A stretch of 64,000 bases of DNA, from contig ONJQ01000010.1 of NCBI GenBank assembly GCA_900318175.1, positions 32,769-96,768 on the forward strand, written 5' to 3'. This document shows, piece by piece, positions 1 to 9,233 of the stretch. The stretch is from an uncultured Bacteroidales bacterium. GTDB taxonomy: Bacteria > Bacteroidota > Bacteroidia > Bacteroidales > P3. The position numbers were made by a program, and so were the translations under genes. How positions within the stretch are numbered: position 1 is the first letter of the stretch; the number at the start of each line of letters is the position of its first letter. The notes beneath the pieces were generated by a model that saw only the letters and a list, made by a program, of their open reading frames with translations, was not told the DNA's origin and did not search any database.

Positions 1-2
1 AG

Positions 3-125
3 GTGTACGAATGGTGCAACCGCATGGTCCGCACCACTTACGTGCGCATTTCCGACGAGTATAAGGATTGTCCGGGTTTCCAGGTTGACTGGAATCAGGG
101 CAGTTTGTATGACAACAATAAGTAG
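3..125 (+). CDS. C-terminal fragment of probable PpiC/SurA-type peptidyl-prolyl isomerase (partial)
   Basis: The window opens inside an open frame that runs to a TAG at 123-125; about 40 residues are visible, ending LYDNNK. The segment with WCNRMV, TTYVRI and DEYKDC resembles the C-terminal tail of Bacteroidota periplasmic PpiC/SurA-like folding factors, which often end with a similar 'TYIRI..DY..C' stretch. A SurA-like gene directly before a MoxR ATPase is an arrangement I recall from this phylum, which supports the call. No catalytic parvulin domain can be seen because it lies outside the window, so this is inference from a short tail only. Confidence 0.5.
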   Translation: MYEWCNRMVRTTYVRISDEYKDCPGFQVDWNQGSLYDNNK

Positions 126-227
126 TAACCAACGAAAACGGGGACGGAGCGGCACATCGCTGCTGCTGGTGATTAGCCGCACCGTCGCTGGTAATTAACG
201 GAGAAAAGATACAACATAGGAGTTAGC

Positions 228-1211
228 ATGTCTGACAAGGAGCTTATCGATAATTTTGTAAAGCAGTACCATTCCCTAAAGAGCGAGATGGGCAAGGTGA
301 TAGTGGGACAGGACAAGGCTGTGGACAGTCTTCTCCTGTCTATCTTTACTGGGGGACATTGTCTGCTGGTGGGTGTGCCGGGATTGGCCAAGACGTTGAT
401 GGTGAATACGCTGTCCAAAGCACTGGGATTGTCATTCAGCCGCATCCAGTTTACGCCAGACCTTATGCCCTCGGACATCACGGGGTCGGAGATATTGGAC
501 GAGAACCGCCGCTTCCAGTTTGTGAAGGGGCCTGTGTTTGCCAACATCGTGCTGGCTGACGAGATAAACCGTACACCCCCGAAGACTCAAGCAGCCCTGC
601 TTGAAGCCATGCAGGAGAAATCCGTCACGGTCTCCGGCAAGAGCTATCCCTTGGCTGCGCCGTTCTTTGTCCTTGCCACCCAGAACCCCATTGAGCAGGA
701 GGGTACCTACCCGCTGCCCGAAGCTCAGTTGGACCGCTTCATGCTCAACATCCGCATGGACTACCCCTCTTTCCAGGAGGAGGTGGATATTGTGAAGGGC
801 ACCACCGCCAACAATAATCCCAAGGTCGAGGTCATACTTTCGGCTGAGGATATATTGAGTTATCAAGAGGTCATCCGTCGGCTCCCTGTGCCGGACAATG
901 TGTGCCAGTATGCCGTGCGTCTCTCGTCTGCCACCCGTCCTGCCACAGCCAGCCAGCCGAAGGATAGCCCATCGGCCACACTGGCGTCCAAGTACCTCTC
1001 GTGGGGTGCCGGTCCCCGTGCTTCTCAGTATCTGGTGATGGGTGCCAAAACCCATGCTGCCATGCAGGGCAAGTATTCGCCGGACATAGAGGATGTCCAG
1101 GCCGTGGCCACTGAGGTGCTGCGCCACCGTATAGTCCGCAACTACTATGCCGAGGCGGAGAATATCTCGACCGAGGAGATTATCCAGCAGTTGCTTTCCA
1201 TGAACGAATAG
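228..1211 (+). CDS. MoxR family AAA+ ATPase
   Basis: A 327-residue protein of the MoxR/RavA class of AAA+ ATPases, cytoplasmic chaperone-like motors that help assemble or activate other complexes. The Walker A motif GVPGLAKT is at residues 49-56, and Walker B with the MoxR signature ADEINRTPPKTQAALLEAMQE starts near residue 110. The sensor 1 region reads FFVLATQNPIEQEGTYPLPEAQLDRF, also typical. Length matches the family (about 320-330). The ATG at 228 follows a purine-rich TAGGAG. It lies 100 bp after the putative folding-factor gene and 27 bp before an exported protein of unknown function. The usual partners (DUF58 and VWA proteins) are not next to it, so its client is unknown. Confidence 0.93.
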   Translation: MSDKELIDNFVKQYHSLKSEMGKVIVGQDKAVDSLLLSIFTGGHCLLVGVPGLAKTLMVNTLSKALGLSFSRIQFTPDLMPSDITGSEILDENRRFQFVKGPVFANIVLADEINRTPPKTQAALLEAMQEKSVTVSGKSYPLAAPFFVLATQNPIEQEGTYPLPEAQLDRFMLNIRMDYPSFQEEVDIVKGTTANNNPKVEVILSAEDILSYQEVIRRLPVPDNVCQYAVRLSSATRPATASQPKDSPSATLASKYLSWGAGPRASQYLVMGAKTHAAMQGKYSPDIEDVQAVATEVLRHRIVRNYYAEAENISTEEIIQQLLSMNE

Positions 1212-1238
1212 CCTTTTAGACCGTAATACCCCCTCGCC

Positions 1239-2507
1239 ATGAAACGACTTCTCTTCATCCTGTTCTTGATTGCGGTTGTTGCCGCCAATGCCCAGTCGGG
1301 TCTCCATATCCCAACAGAGAAACCCATCAAGCCACGCGACCTGCCCAAGGCATGGACCAACCCTGAACTGTTCTGCCTGTTGCTGCAGTTCGACGAGGAT
1401 GACAGCGCTTACCGCGAGGAGGATTTGGACTTGCTCGACTCGGCCTACAACCTGGCTTTCAATCGTGAGAACCCGATGATGTATACCATGTCCATCGAAG
1501 CATACGGCAATGCCCGTAATGAGGAGTTGATGCGTGCCCGTGTCGAGTCGGTGTACCGCTATTTCACCATGCGGGGACATGAGATTGTTCCGGTACGCTA
1601 TGCTTACAATCCCATCCATTGCAGCTGCCACGGCGACACGGTTGAACTTTTGCGCTACGAGGTTCCCACCGACAAGCAGGTATACGACTGTGCCGACCTG
1701 CCCTCCAGCCGCAAGGTGCTTAACAAGGACATCTCCTTGGAAGGCACTGTGCTGGTGACCTTCCGCAACAATCCTGTGGAATGTATCGGTGGCGGTGGCG
1801 GATGCTATCTGCCCGCTCAGGATAGCAACATCAGAGCCTACTATACACAGCTGATACTCAAAAAAGGCTCCATATATGCGGTTGACAACACGCGCGACTC
1901 CTGCCCGCCGCCCGTGCAGATTTCCATAGATGAGCATTTGGATTACCAGCAGATTGTGGAGAAGTATTTTCTGGTTCCTCATCGCCGCAACATTATCCTG
2001 CCTGTGGGTTATGTGGTTCTCCATTCCTCCTTCAACCGCTCACCCGAGGAGTGTGCCACACTCACCGATTCCATTTTCATTCGTTTCCCGGTCACAGAGG
2101 AGCAGTTGGAGTCGCACCTGCGCGTCTATGCCAAGAAGTATGGCAGCAAGGGGATGGAATTCAAACCCCTCAGCACCAAAAAGATTAAGGGGGGTCCAGT
2201 GGTTATGATTCAGGCAGCACTCAACCCCACTCAGTTCGATACCATCTATATCGCCAAACGCATCACCGAAGAGGAGGTGTCCAAATATCTCTTCCCCGCC
2301 GACTCGCCCACTGAGCAAGGTGCTGTCACCATCACTATCAAGGGCGAAGAGCGTTTCTTCAAGCCTTTCCGTATGGACCGCACGGGCCAATACGAGTTCA
2401 GAAAACTTTTCCGCAACATGCTCCGCATCATCGATGATGAGGAAGAGACCGTCGACCCCGCGGGCGACAATCTGTTCCGCAATGACGGAGACGAGGAGAT
2501 TGAATAA
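1239..2507 (+). CDS. Exported protein of unknown function
   Basis: A 422-residue protein that I do not recognise. It starts with a clear Sec signal peptide ([19 protein letters not shown], cleavage likely after NAQ), so it is periplasmic or outer-membrane associated; no lipobox and no sorting domain at the C-terminus are visible. Two cysteine-containing patches stand out: IHCSCHG near residue 128 and [14 protein letters not shown] near residue 183, the latter a glycine-rich loop between two cysteines that might form a disulfide. The C-terminal half is rich in charged residues and ends with an acidic tail ([22 protein letters not shown] in part). It sits 27 bp after the MoxR gene and 11 bp before panB, so it is probably co-transcribed with both. 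Confidence 0.7.
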   Translation: MKRLLFILFLIAVVAANAQSGLHIPTEKPIKPRDLPKAWTNPELFCLLLQFDEDDSAYREEDLDLLDSAYNLAFNRENPMMYTMSIEAYGNARNEELMRARVESVYRYFTMRGHEIVPVRYAYNPIHCSCHGDTVELLRYEVPTDKQVYDCADLPSSRKVLNKDISLEGTVLVTFRNNPVECIGGGGGCYLPAQDSNIRAYYTQLILKKGSIYAVDNTRDSCPPPVQISIDEHLDYQQIVEKYFLVPHRRNIILPVGYVVLHSSFNRSPEECATLTDSIFIRFPVTEEQLESHLRVYAKKYGSKGMEFKPLSTKKIKGGPVVMIQAALNPTQFDTIYIAKRITEEEVSKYLFPADSPTEQGAVTITIKGEERFFKPFRMDRTGQYEFRKLFRNMLRIIDDEEETVDPAGDNLFRNDGDEEIE

Positions 2508-2518
2508 AAACTTTCATT

Positions 2519-3337
2519 ATGGCTTATTTACAGACAGATGTAACTAAAGTTACCACTCATGTTCTCCAGCGCATGAAAATGTCGGGAGAAAAAATTGCTA
2601 TGCTTACGGCATACGACTATTCAATGGCTAAACTGCTTGATGCGACAAAGATAGATGTAGTGCTTGTGGGCGATTCCGCAGCCAACGTGATGGAGGGGTA
2701 CGATACCACCCTGCCCATCACTCTTGACGAGATGATTGTCTATGCTTCGTCCGTCAAGCGCGCCATCAAACGTGCTTTGGTGGTTGTTGACATGCCCTTC
2801 GGCACCTATCAGGGCAACTCAAAACAAGCTCTTGCTACGGCCATCCGCATTATGAAAGAGACCGGAGCCGACGCTGTGAAGCTTGAGGGCGGCGAGGAAG
2901 TGCTGGAATCCATCTCCCGTATCCTTACCGCGGGTATCCCTGTGATGGGACATCTCGGGTTGACCCCTCAGAGCATTAACAAATTTGGCACCTATGCCGT
3001 CCGTGCCACGCAAGAAGACGAGGCCAACCGCCTAATCCACGATGCCCATGTGCTTGAAGACGCCGGTTGTTTCAGTGTCGTCCTTGAGAAGATTCCTGCC
3101 AAGCTGGCGCAGCAGGTCACCAATGAGCTGAAGATTCCCACCATTGGCATTGGTGCTGGACATTTCACCGATGGGCAGGTGCTTGTTTTGCAGGACATGC
3201 TGGGCATCACCCAACAGTTTACACCGCGCTATCTGCGTGTCTACGGCAGTTTTGGTGCTGATATCAGCAACGCTGTCCGCCAGTATATTTCCGATGTCAA
3301 AAGTCAGGACTTCCCCAACGAGAAAGAACAATACTAA
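2519..3337 (+). CDS. panB: 3-methyl-2-oxobutanoate hydroxymethyltransferase PanB
   Basis: A 272-residue cytoplasmic enzyme that transfers a hydroxymethyl group from 5,10-methylene-tetrahydrofolate to 2-oxoisovalerate, giving ketopantoate, the first committed step of pantothenate and coenzyme A synthesis. Family motifs: [36 protein letters not shown] in part (metal and substrate binding), [35 protein letters not shown] and [21 protein letters not shown]. Length fits the family (about 265-275). No other pan gene lies nearby. The start ATG is 11 bp after the stop of the preceding exported-protein gene, and a strong bidirectional hairpin terminator follows. Confidence 0.96.
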   Translation: MAYLQTDVTKVTTHVLQRMKMSGEKIAMLTAYDYSMAKLLDATKIDVVLVGDSAANVMEGYDTTLPITLDEMIVYASSVKRAIKRALVVVDMPFGTYQGNSKQALATAIRIMKETGADAVKLEGGEEVLESISRILTAGIPVMGHLGLTPQSINKFGTYAVRATQEDEANRLIHDAHVLEDAGCFSVVLEKIPAKLAQQVTNELKIPTIGIGAGHFTDGQVLVLQDMLGITQQFTPRYLRVYGSFGADISNAVRQYISDVKSQDFPNEKEQY

Positions 3338-3401
3338 CCCACTGTTGTTCCCCGTTGGCAGCTACAAGCTAACCAGGGACATCGTGAAGCCGAAATAAAA
3401 A

Positions 3402-3444
3402 AGAAAGTCCTTGTCGCCAGTGGGTGTCAAGGACTTTCTCTTTT
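3402..3444. terminator. Bidirectional intrinsic terminator between panB and the DUF1846 gene
   Basis: A perfect 12-bp inverted repeat (left arm 3402-3413, AGAAAGTCCTTG; right arm 3428-3439, CAAGGACTTTCT) encloses a 14-base loop. The right arm is followed by CTTTT and the left arm is preceded by an A-rich run, so both RNAs would end in a hairpin plus U tract. It lies between two convergent genes, as expected for a shared terminator. Confidence 0.85.
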
Positions 3445-3464
3445 GGGAACGACAGCCCCGGGGG

Positions 3465-4931
3465 CTATTTCTTCTTCTGCAGGGGGTCGGTAGTGAGTCC
3501 GATGCCCAGCTTTTTGAATATTTTGCGGTCCACCTCGCTCAGCATCACAGTGGCATGCACTTGGCAGCCGTCCAGTTGTGGAAGCGTGGCCAATGCGCGG
3601 CGGCAATTCTCGTCCGTCAGGCTCAGCATGGAGAGTGCCACCAGCACCTCGTCAGTATGCAGTCTGGGGTTGTGCCCATGCAGCAGACGCACCTTGGTGT
3701 ACTGTATGGGTTCAATAATCTCTTGGGCTATCAGTTTCACGCCGTGGTCAATGCCAGCCAGATGCTTCGTTGCGTTAAGCAGCAACGCTGCGCTGGGGCC
3801 GAGCAGGGCACTGCTGTGAGCTGTGATGATGGTGCCGTCCGCCAGCTCTATGGCCGAGGCTTCGGCGTTCTCTAATTGCTTGCGCTCCTGTGCGGCCACG
3901 GTGGTGCGTCGGTCCGCTGTTGTCAACTTCAGTTGCTTCATCAGCAGGGCAATCTTGTTCACCTCGGTGTCGGCAGTCTTGCCCGATGCGAAATTGCACA
4001 GCGCGTCGTAGTAACGGCGGATAATCTCGTCCTTGGAGGCCTTGCAGCACACCTCATCGTCGCAGATGCAGAACCCCGCCATATTCACTCCCATGTCTGT
4101 GGGTGATTTGTATGGGTTTTGGCCATATATGCCCTCAAAGATGGCGTTCAGCACGGGGAATATCTCGATGTCGCGATTGTAGTTCACGGTCGTTTTTCCG
4201 TACGCCTCCAGGTGGAAGGGGTCAATCATGTTCACGTCGTTCAAGTCCGCTGTGGCGGCCTCGTAGGCCACGTTGACAGGGTGTTTCAGCGGTATGCTCC
4301 AGATGGGGAACGTTTCAAACTTGGCATATCCGGCCTTCACGCCTCGCTGGTTCTCCTGGTAGAGTTGGCTCAGGCATACGGCCATCTTGCCGCTTCCGGG
4401 GCCGGGAGCCGTCACCACCACCAAGGGGCGTGTGGTCTCCACATACTCGTTGCGGCCAAAGCCTTCGGCGGAGCATATCAGGTCCACATTGGTGGGATAT
4501 CCCTCGATGATGTAGTGGTAGTACACCTTAATCCCCAACCGCTCCAGCCGCTCTCTGAAAGCCATGGCGCTGGCCTGCCCGTTGTACTGGGTGATGACCA
4601 CGCTGCTGACCATCAGGCCGCGGTTCATGAATTCGTCCCTCAGTCGCAGCACATCCACATCGTAGGTGATGCCCAAATCGCCGCGCACCTTGTTCTTCTC
4701 GATGTCGCGGGCACTGATAGCAATAACAATCTCGGCATCGTCCCGCAGCTGCATCAACATCTTCAGCTTGCTGTCGGGTTCAAAACCGGGGAGGACACGA
4801 CTGGCGTGGTAGTCGTCAAAAAGTTTACCGCCAAATTCTAAGTAAAGCTTGTTTCCGAACTTGGAAATCCTTTCCTTGATGTGTTCGGACTGAATTTTGA
4901 GATACTTCTCGTTGTCAAAACCGTGTTTCAT
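3465..4931 (-). CDS. DUF1846 (UPF0371) family protein
   Basis: A 488-residue cytoplasmic protein of the DUF1846 family, found in many anaerobes; structures exist but the biochemical role is not settled as far as I know. Recognisable stretches are GFDNEKYLKIQSEHI at the N-terminus, KLYLEFGGKLFDDYHASRVLPGF, AEIVIAISARDIEKNK and VTAPGPGSGKMAVCLSQLY, a phosphate-binding-loop-like motif suggesting a nucleotide or nucleotide-sugar ligand. A longer open frame reaches 5048, but the upstream part has no family similarity and contains promoter-like sequences, so the ATG at 4931 is chosen. It stands alone between panB (convergent) and the M1 peptidase gene. Confidence 0.9.
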   Translation of the reverse strand: MKHGFDNEKYLKIQSEHIKERISKFGNKLYLEFGGKLFDDYHASRVLPGFEPDSKLKMLMQLRDDAEIVIAISARDIEKNKVRGDLGITYDVDVLRLRDEFMNRGLMVSSVVITQYNGQASAMAFRERLERLGIKVYYHYIIEGYPTNVDLICSAEGFGRNEYVETTRPLVVVTAPGPGSGKMAVCLSQLYQENQRGVKAGYAKFETFPIWSIPLKHPVNVAYEAATADLNDVNMIDPFHLEAYGKTTVNYNRDIEIFPVLNAIFEGIYGQNPYKSPTDMGVNMAGFCICDDEVCCKASKDEIIRRYYDALCNFASGKTADTEVNKIALLMKQLKLTTADRRTTVAAQERKQLENAEASAIELADGTIITAHSSALLGPSAALLLNATKHLAGIDHGVKLIAQEIIEPIQYTKVRLLHGHNPRLHTDEVLVALSMLSLTDENCRRALATLPQLDGCQVHATVMLSEVDRKIFKKLGIGLTTDPLQKKK

Positions 4932-4951
4932 TGTTCCGTGTTTCTGGGTTA

Positions 4952-4974
4952 CAAAAATACGGATTGCAAAATTA
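4952..4974 (-). promoter_or_regulatory. Candidate promoter -7 elements for the DUF1846 gene
   Basis: On the minus strand two matches to the Bacteroidota -7 consensus TAnnTTTG occur: TATTTTTG at 4952-4959 and TAATTTTG at 4967-4974. Either would start transcription roughly 10-35 bases before the chosen ATG at 4931. No clear -33 TTTG at the usual 19-bp spacing was found. Confidence 0.5.
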
Positions 4975-4984
4975 CGCATTTTCC

Positions 4985-5040
4985 CCGACATGGTGGATTT
5001 TTTTTGTCGTTTTTTTTCAACAATCCTTCCACCATGTCGG
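4985..5040. repeat. Perfect 13-bp inverted repeat with 30-base loop
   Basis: CCGACATGGTGGA at 4985-4997 and its exact reverse complement at 5028-5040 flank a 30-base loop made largely of two T runs (A runs on the minus strand). It sits between the end of the M1 peptidase gene and the start of the DUF1846 gene, both on the minus strand. A stem this long is unlikely by chance. It could act as a terminator or mRNA-stabilising hairpin for the peptidase transcript, although no U tract follows the stem on that strand. Confidence 0.6.
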
Positions 5041-5052
5041 TAATGCATTGGT

Positions 5053-7386
5053 TTATTGTACGATTAATTTCTTTGTGGTAGACCCTTTGGGATTGCTCAG
5101 GGTCACGAAATAGATGCCGGCGGGCCACTCCTTGGTAGGCAGTATGACGCTGCTTCCCGTCGGGCACATCTCTGCCACTCTCTTGCCAGTGGCGTTCATC
5201 ACCGTGATGCGGCATTGGGATGGTGTGGCCTCCTGCGGGTTGAATGCAATCACCGCATGGTCCGAGGCCGGATTAGGCGACACCGAGAGGCGTGGATTGC
5301 GCACTGCGGCCTCTTGCTCCCTGTCTTCAATGTCCAGCAGTGCCGTGTCGACCACAGCCAGAATGTACTCACCTCTCAGCGGGGTACCCTCAATCTGCAT
5401 GTATTTGCATTGGACACCGGTGATGGTGTTCGTGTATTGCTGAACGGTTGCCGACTTGCGCATCTTCCAGGGTTCGCTGGCATCTTTCCTGTAGAACAGC
5501 CTTATGGAATCGGTGGTCGATGCATCCAGATAGAACTCATTGTCGTAAATGGGGGCGCGATTGCCAAACATGAATCCGACCTTGGCCTTAAAGTTGTTGT
5601 CGTAGTCGCCGTTCACCGTCCAGCGGCGGTAGTCCCAACGTTTTATGCCGGGCATCAGCTCCTCGTCCGCCGTTCCGAAGGCAAGGGAGGTATGCATATT
5701 CACCCTATTGCCAATGATTGTCGGTTCCACTATCATTTGGATTTCGTAACTGGGCAATTTCATTGTGCCTCTGAGGGTAAACGTTTCAGAGAAATTGGCA
5801 CTTGCCGTCTTGTAGTAATAGTCCACGGTAGCAAAGGCAGGGGTGAAGGGAAGGCGGAACTCCGCATCGGCGTAGCGCCCGTTGCTAACCACGTTGCAAG
5901 TCATGGTGTCGCCGCTTTCCGAGAAGAAAGTCACCGGCACGCGGGCCTGTCGGCAATAGTCCGGTGCATGCCACAAGCGTTGGTTCAGCCACACGTGCGT
6001 GATGCCGTCGAGGGTCTGTAGCGAGTCCACCGTATAGCTTGAGAATCCTGGTCCAAAGATGTGGAAGTTGTAGAAATCTGTCAGGTCCACGCCGCTGTAT
6101 GCGCTCATCGAATCCCGCAACTGGTAGCTGTCCATGCAGGTGTAGGCGTTGCGTTGCAGCAGGGTCTGTATCATGCTGAAGAAGACCGAGTCGCCCAGCA
6201 GATGTCTTAATCCATGGAACACCTGCGCCCCTTTGTAATAGGTGGTTGTTTGGAACGAGTACTGCTGGGGCATCCCGCATAGGGGATGGTAGCCGCCTTC
6301 TCTGCGAGGAGACTCGACCATTGCCACCCGTTTGTAATCTCTTATTTGATAATTGTTTTCATTTCTATTCGTCCCTGCCAACTGGTCGGCAAATGTAGCT
6401 CCGCCCTCGTTAAACCACATGTCTTGCAGATGGGCGCAGGTTACCAAGTTTCCAAACCATTGGTGGGCAAACTCGTGGTCAATCAAGTAACTGATGTTGT
6501 AACTGTCATAGTCAAAGCAGATGTTGTTTACATGCTCCATACCAGCCCTGGGGCCTCCCTCGCTGAAGCCGATGGTCTCCCACATATAAGGGCCGAAATA
6601 CTGTTCGAACAGTTTCAGAGTCTGGCTCATGATGTTGAAATCAGCGGCCATTTCAGAGCTATTCCTTGTCACAGAGGCCACCTGCATGGGGTAATTATTG
6701 TACAGTCCCTCCACCTCAGTGTTGTACAACGTGTAGTGTGCGGCGTTGCAGCCGGCCTGGTAGGTCGAAATGGGGTGGCTCAAGGCATAGTGGAAGGTCT
6801 GGCTGTTGTCGGCATTGGTATCCACACCGGTTTTCAAACCGCTGCACACGGCTGTCCACCCACTTGGCACAGTGATGTGGAAATCGAAGGTTGCGCGGTC
6901 ATACACGCTGTCGTTGCTCGGGAACCAACTCCTGCCCATACTGAAGGGTCTTGTCATGCGGTCTTCGCCAAGGTTGTAGAACATGTCGTCCTCGCACCAG
7001 AAGCCGCCGTCGGAACCCACGTAGCCATTCGAGCCATAGTGCACCTTCAGCCGCACCGTGTCGCCCGCTGCCGCATTGCCCACGCCCACTCGCACAGCCT
7101 CTTGGTTGTAGCTGTATGCCGTGTTTGCCACGCGGCTGCCGTTCACCTCGACCGAGTCAATCGTGGCTTCCATCAACCCCAGTTGCACCATGCTTGTGGG
7201 TTGCAGTATGCGCATGGTCACCTCGCACCATCCCTGAATGTGGGCCTGCTGGTGGTGACCCAAGTCAAGGTTGATGTTGTAATGCAGCACATCTATAGTG
7301 TCGCGTTCTGTGAAATGGTTCTGTCCCTGTGTGGCAATACCTAATGCTGTTGCCAGAACCAATAGAATATAATAGCGTTTTTTCAT
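5053..7386 (-). CDS. M1 family metallopeptidase with T9SS sorting domain
   Basis: A 777-residue secreted zinc aminopeptidase-like protein. The signal peptide is KRYYILLVLATALGIATQGQ. The M1 zinc site is complete: HEFAH at residues 304-308 with the third ligand E327 (HExxH-x18-E), in the context HEFAHQWFGNLV...WFNEGGATFADQ. The substrate-recognition motif reads AGMEH instead of GAMEN, a variant I recall from Bacteroidota members. The C-terminal about 75 residues (SVSPNPASDHAVIAF ... VMNATGKRVAEM ... WPAGIYFVTLSN ... KKLIVQ) form a type A T9SS sorting domain, so the enzyme should be exported by the PorU/PorV pathway encoded at 10.5-15.1 kb and attached to the cell surface or released. It probably trims peptides for nutrition. 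Confidence 0.92.
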   Translation of the reverse strand: MKKRYYILLVLATALGIATQGQNHFTERDTIDVLHYNINLDLGHHQQAHIQGWCEVTMRILQPTSMVQLGLMEATIDSVEVNGSRVANTAYSYNQEAVRVGVGNAAAGDTVRLKVHYGSNGYVGSDGGFWCEDDMFYNLGEDRMTRPFSMGRSWFPSNDSVYDRATFDFHITVPSGWTAVCSGLKTGVDTNADNSQTFHYALSHPISTYQAGCNAAHYTLYNTEVEGLYNNYPMQVASVTRNSSEMAADFNIMSQTLKLFEQYFGPYMWETIGFSEGGPRAGMEHVNNICFDYDSYNISYLIDHEFAHQWFGNLVTCAHLQDMWFNEGGATFADQLAGTNRNENNYQIRDYKRVAMVESPRREGGYHPLCGMPQQYSFQTTTYYKGAQVFHGLRHLLGDSVFFSMIQTLLQRNAYTCMDSYQLRDSMSAYSGVDLTDFYNFHIFGPGFSSYTVDSLQTLDGITHVWLNQRLWHAPDYCRQARVPVTFFSESGDTMTCNVVSNGRYADAEFRLPFTPAFATVDYYYKTASANFSETFTLRGTMKLPSYEIQMIVEPTIIGNRVNMHTSLAFGTADEELMPGIKRWDYRRWTVNGDYDNNFKAKVGFMFGNRAPIYDNEFYLDASTTDSIRLFYRKDASEPWKMRKSATVQQYTNTITGVQCKYMQIEGTPLRGEYILAVVDTALLDIEDREQEAAVRNPRLSVSPNPASDHAVIAFNPQEATPSQCRITVMNATGKRVAEMCPTGSSVILPTKEWPAGIYFVTLSNPKGSTTKKLIVQ

Positions 7387-7556
7387 TTCGAATAGAATAA
7401 GTTTGTTGTTGACTGCTTGTTCTTCTGTAATAATAAGTTGGTTTGCAGGGGTGCATCAAGCAATGGCGTTGGGCAATCCTCGGCGATTCATCGCAGTGAT
7501 GCTCTACCTTCGCTGCCGCGTATTGGTAGGGATTGCTGCATGTCCCGTCGGCCCCT

Positions 7557-7581
7557 AAGCGCAACGGCTGCCGTTGCGCTT
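7557..7581. terminator. Strong hairpin between floA and the M1 peptidase gene
   Basis: AAGCGCAACGG (7557-7567) and CCGTTGCGCTT (7571-7581) form a perfect 11-bp stem with a 3-base loop. It lies 70 bp downstream of the floA stop on the minus strand and is probably a transcription terminator or processing site, although no long U tract follows. The 264-bp gap between the two genes (7387-7650) holds no other convincing feature. Confidence 0.5.
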
Positions 7582-7650
7582 GCGCGCATCCAGCAGCCGT
7601 TACAATCACTAACAGAGTTGTCGTCAGGCGTCCCATGTCAGTGCCGAGTG

Positions 7651-8649
7651 CTATTTCTCCATTCCGGGTTTGGTGGGATTGGGTTTTGTACCTGCCGGTT
7701 TGGCAATGCTCTCGCGCATATCCGTGTCGGCCTGTATGTTCTTCATGCGGTAGTAGTCCATAATGCCCAAGTTGCCGCTGCGGAAAGCGTCCGCCATGGC
7801 TTTGGGCACCTCGGCTTCGGCCTCGATGACCTTGGCGCGGGCCTCTTGTGCCTTGGCTTTCATCTCCTGCTCCGAAGCCACTGCCATGGCTCTGCGCTCC
7901 TCGGCCTTGGCCTGTGCGATGTTCTTGTCGGCGTTGGCCTGGTCCATTTGCAGCTGTGCACCGATGTTCTTGCCCACGTCGATGTCGGCAATATCGATGG
8001 AGAGGATTTCGAATGCCGTGCCGCTGTCCAAACCTTTGGTCAGCACCAGTTTCGAGATGCTGTCGGGGTTCTCCAGCACCTGCTTGTGGCTCATTGCCGA
8101 GCCGATGGACGACACGATGCCTTCACCCACACGGGCCAGAATGGTCTCCTCGCTGGCACCGCCAACCAACTGCTTGATGTTGGTACGCACGGTGACGCGC
8201 GCCTTGGCAATCAGCTGAATGCCATCCTTGGCAACGGCTGCCACCGGCGGCGTGTCAATAACTTTGGGGTTTACCGATGTCTGCACGGCTTTCAGCACGT
8301 CGCGTCCGGCAAGGTCGATAGCCGTGGCGGTGCGGAAATCCAGATTCATGTTGGCTTTGCTGGCCGAAATGAGGGCCTGCACAACGTTGGTCACGTTGCC
8401 GCCGGCCAGATAGTGGGCTTCCAACTCGTTCTGCGACAACTTCAGGCCAGCCTTGGTGGCGTTGATCATGTTGTTCACAATCACGCTGGGCGGAACCTTG
8501 CGGAAGCGCATGAACATAAGTTGAATCAACGAAGTGTGGACTCCTGACACCAGAGCCTGGAACCACAGTCCCACAGGGACCAGATAAAGGAAAATAATCA
8601 GTAGGATAAAAATCACTACACAGAGTACGATTATTCCGGCTAAATTCAT
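7651..8649 (-). CDS. floA: Flotillin-like protein FloA
   Basis: A 332-residue membrane-anchored scaffold protein of the FloA (UPF0365, YqfA) family, which organises functional membrane microdomains. An N-terminal hydrophobic hairpin ([32 protein letters not shown]) anchors it, followed by the conserved [25 protein letters not shown], the SPFH-like core (residues about 80-220; [30 protein letters not shown]-like [15 protein letters not shown]) and an alanine/glutamate-rich coiled coil ([46 protein letters not shown], given in part). Length matches the family (about 320-335). It is 56 bp downstream of nfeD, the usual partner, and the two are surely one operon. Confidence 0.96.
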   Translation of the reverse strand: MNLAGIIVLCVVIFILLIIFLYLVPVGLWFQALVSGVHTSLIQLMFMRFRKVPPSVIVNNMINATKAGLKLSQNELEAHYLAGGNVTNVVQALISASKANMNLDFRTATAIDLAGRDVLKAVQTSVNPKVIDTPPVAAVAKDGIQLIAKARVTVRTNIKQLVGGASEETILARVGEGIVSSIGSAMSHKQVLENPDSISKLVLTKGLDSGTAFEILSIDIADIDVGKNIGAQLQMDQANADKNIAQAKAEERRAMAVASEQEMKAKAQEARAKVIEAEAEVPKAMADAFRSGNLGIMDYYRMKNIQADTDMRESIAKPAGTKPNPTKPGMEK

Positions 8650-8705
8650 GATATAATGTTTTTTGAGTTAATAATTCTTGTCTTTTCCGGCAGGACGTGG
8701 CGGGA

Positions 8706-9185
8706 CTAATCGAAGCGTTTGTCCTCCATTTCGCGCACGTCGATGCGGTAGCCCTCAATGGCCACCACCTCGATGGGGCGGTCCTGGTCAATGAATTTGT
8801 TGATGGCGTGAACCTCTACCAGTTTCCCATCTATCAAGGCCTTGCCTGTCGGGGCCAGTCGCGCCACGGTGGTGCCGCGGGTGCCCACGGTTATGGCGGG
8901 GTCCTCAATTTGGTTCACCGTGCTGTCCGACTCCTCGTCTAAACTGAAACGCTTCCAAGTCTTGGTCTTCATGAAGATGGCCAACAGGATCACACAGATG
9001 GCCACACAGCTGCACAGCACAATGGTGCCGCCCTTGGTGCCCAACCAAAGGTAGCTCTGCCACACGCCGAAAGCGGTGAGCAGGAACCCTATCACACCGG
9101 CAAAGCCTCCCGGGATGGCAACAATTTCGAGGGTCAGCAACAGCAGCCCCACAACGAGCACGATGATGATTAACGTAGGTGTCAT
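8706..9185 (-). CDS. nfeD: NfeD family membrane protein
   Basis: A 159-residue short-form NfeD protein. It has about three membrane segments (LIIIVLVVGLLLLTLEI; GFAGVIGFLLTAFGVW; IVLCSCVAICVILLAIFM) followed by a soluble OB-fold domain (residues about 95-155), where TVGTRGTTVARLAPTGKALIDG is the typical NfeD C-terminal signature. The protease domain of long NfeD proteins is absent. NfeD1b-type proteins work with FloA-type flotillins in membrane microdomains; floA follows directly, supporting both calls. Confidence 0.93.
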   Translation of the reverse strand: MTPTLIIIVLVVGLLLLTLEIVAIPGGFAGVIGFLLTAFGVWQSYLWLGTKGGTIVLCSCVAICVILLAIFMKTKTWKRFSLDEESDSTVNQIEDPAITVGTRGTTVARLAPTGKALIDGKLVEVHAINKFIDQDRPIEVVAIEGYRIDVREMEDKRFD

Positions 9186-9225
9186 ATCGGTTTGAATTAA
9201 ATTGATATGTGTTTATTTCAAATTG

Positions 9226-9233
9226 CAAAAATA
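9226..9233 (-). promoter_or_regulatory. Promoter -7 element for nfeD-floA
   Basis: TATTTTTG on the minus strand, followed by CAATTTGA, matches the Bacteroidota -7 consensus TAnnTTTG. It lies 41 bp before the nfeD start codon. The -33 element is weak. The rest of the stretch 9234-9710 (about 480 bp) between nfeD and the end of clpS has no gene or structured RNA I can support. Confidence 0.65.

Noticed and set aside
432-2024. 530-codon open frame on the minus strand
   Set aside because: It lies opposite the MoxR and exported-protein genes; the protein has no recognisable pattern and the plus-strand genes have clear motifs and signal peptide.
6540-6560. AGMEH in place of GAMEN in the M1 peptidase as a sign of inactivity
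   Set aside because: The zinc ligands are intact and I recall this variant as usual in Bacteroidota M1 enzymes.
7265-7636. Minus-strand ORF starting MGRLTTTLLVIVTAAGC, which looks like a lipoprotein signal
   Set aside because: It overlaps the M1 peptidase start by 120 bp in another frame, and a strong hairpin lies within it; the remainder is not protein-like. A very short lipoprotein ending earlier is not possible because there is no stop.
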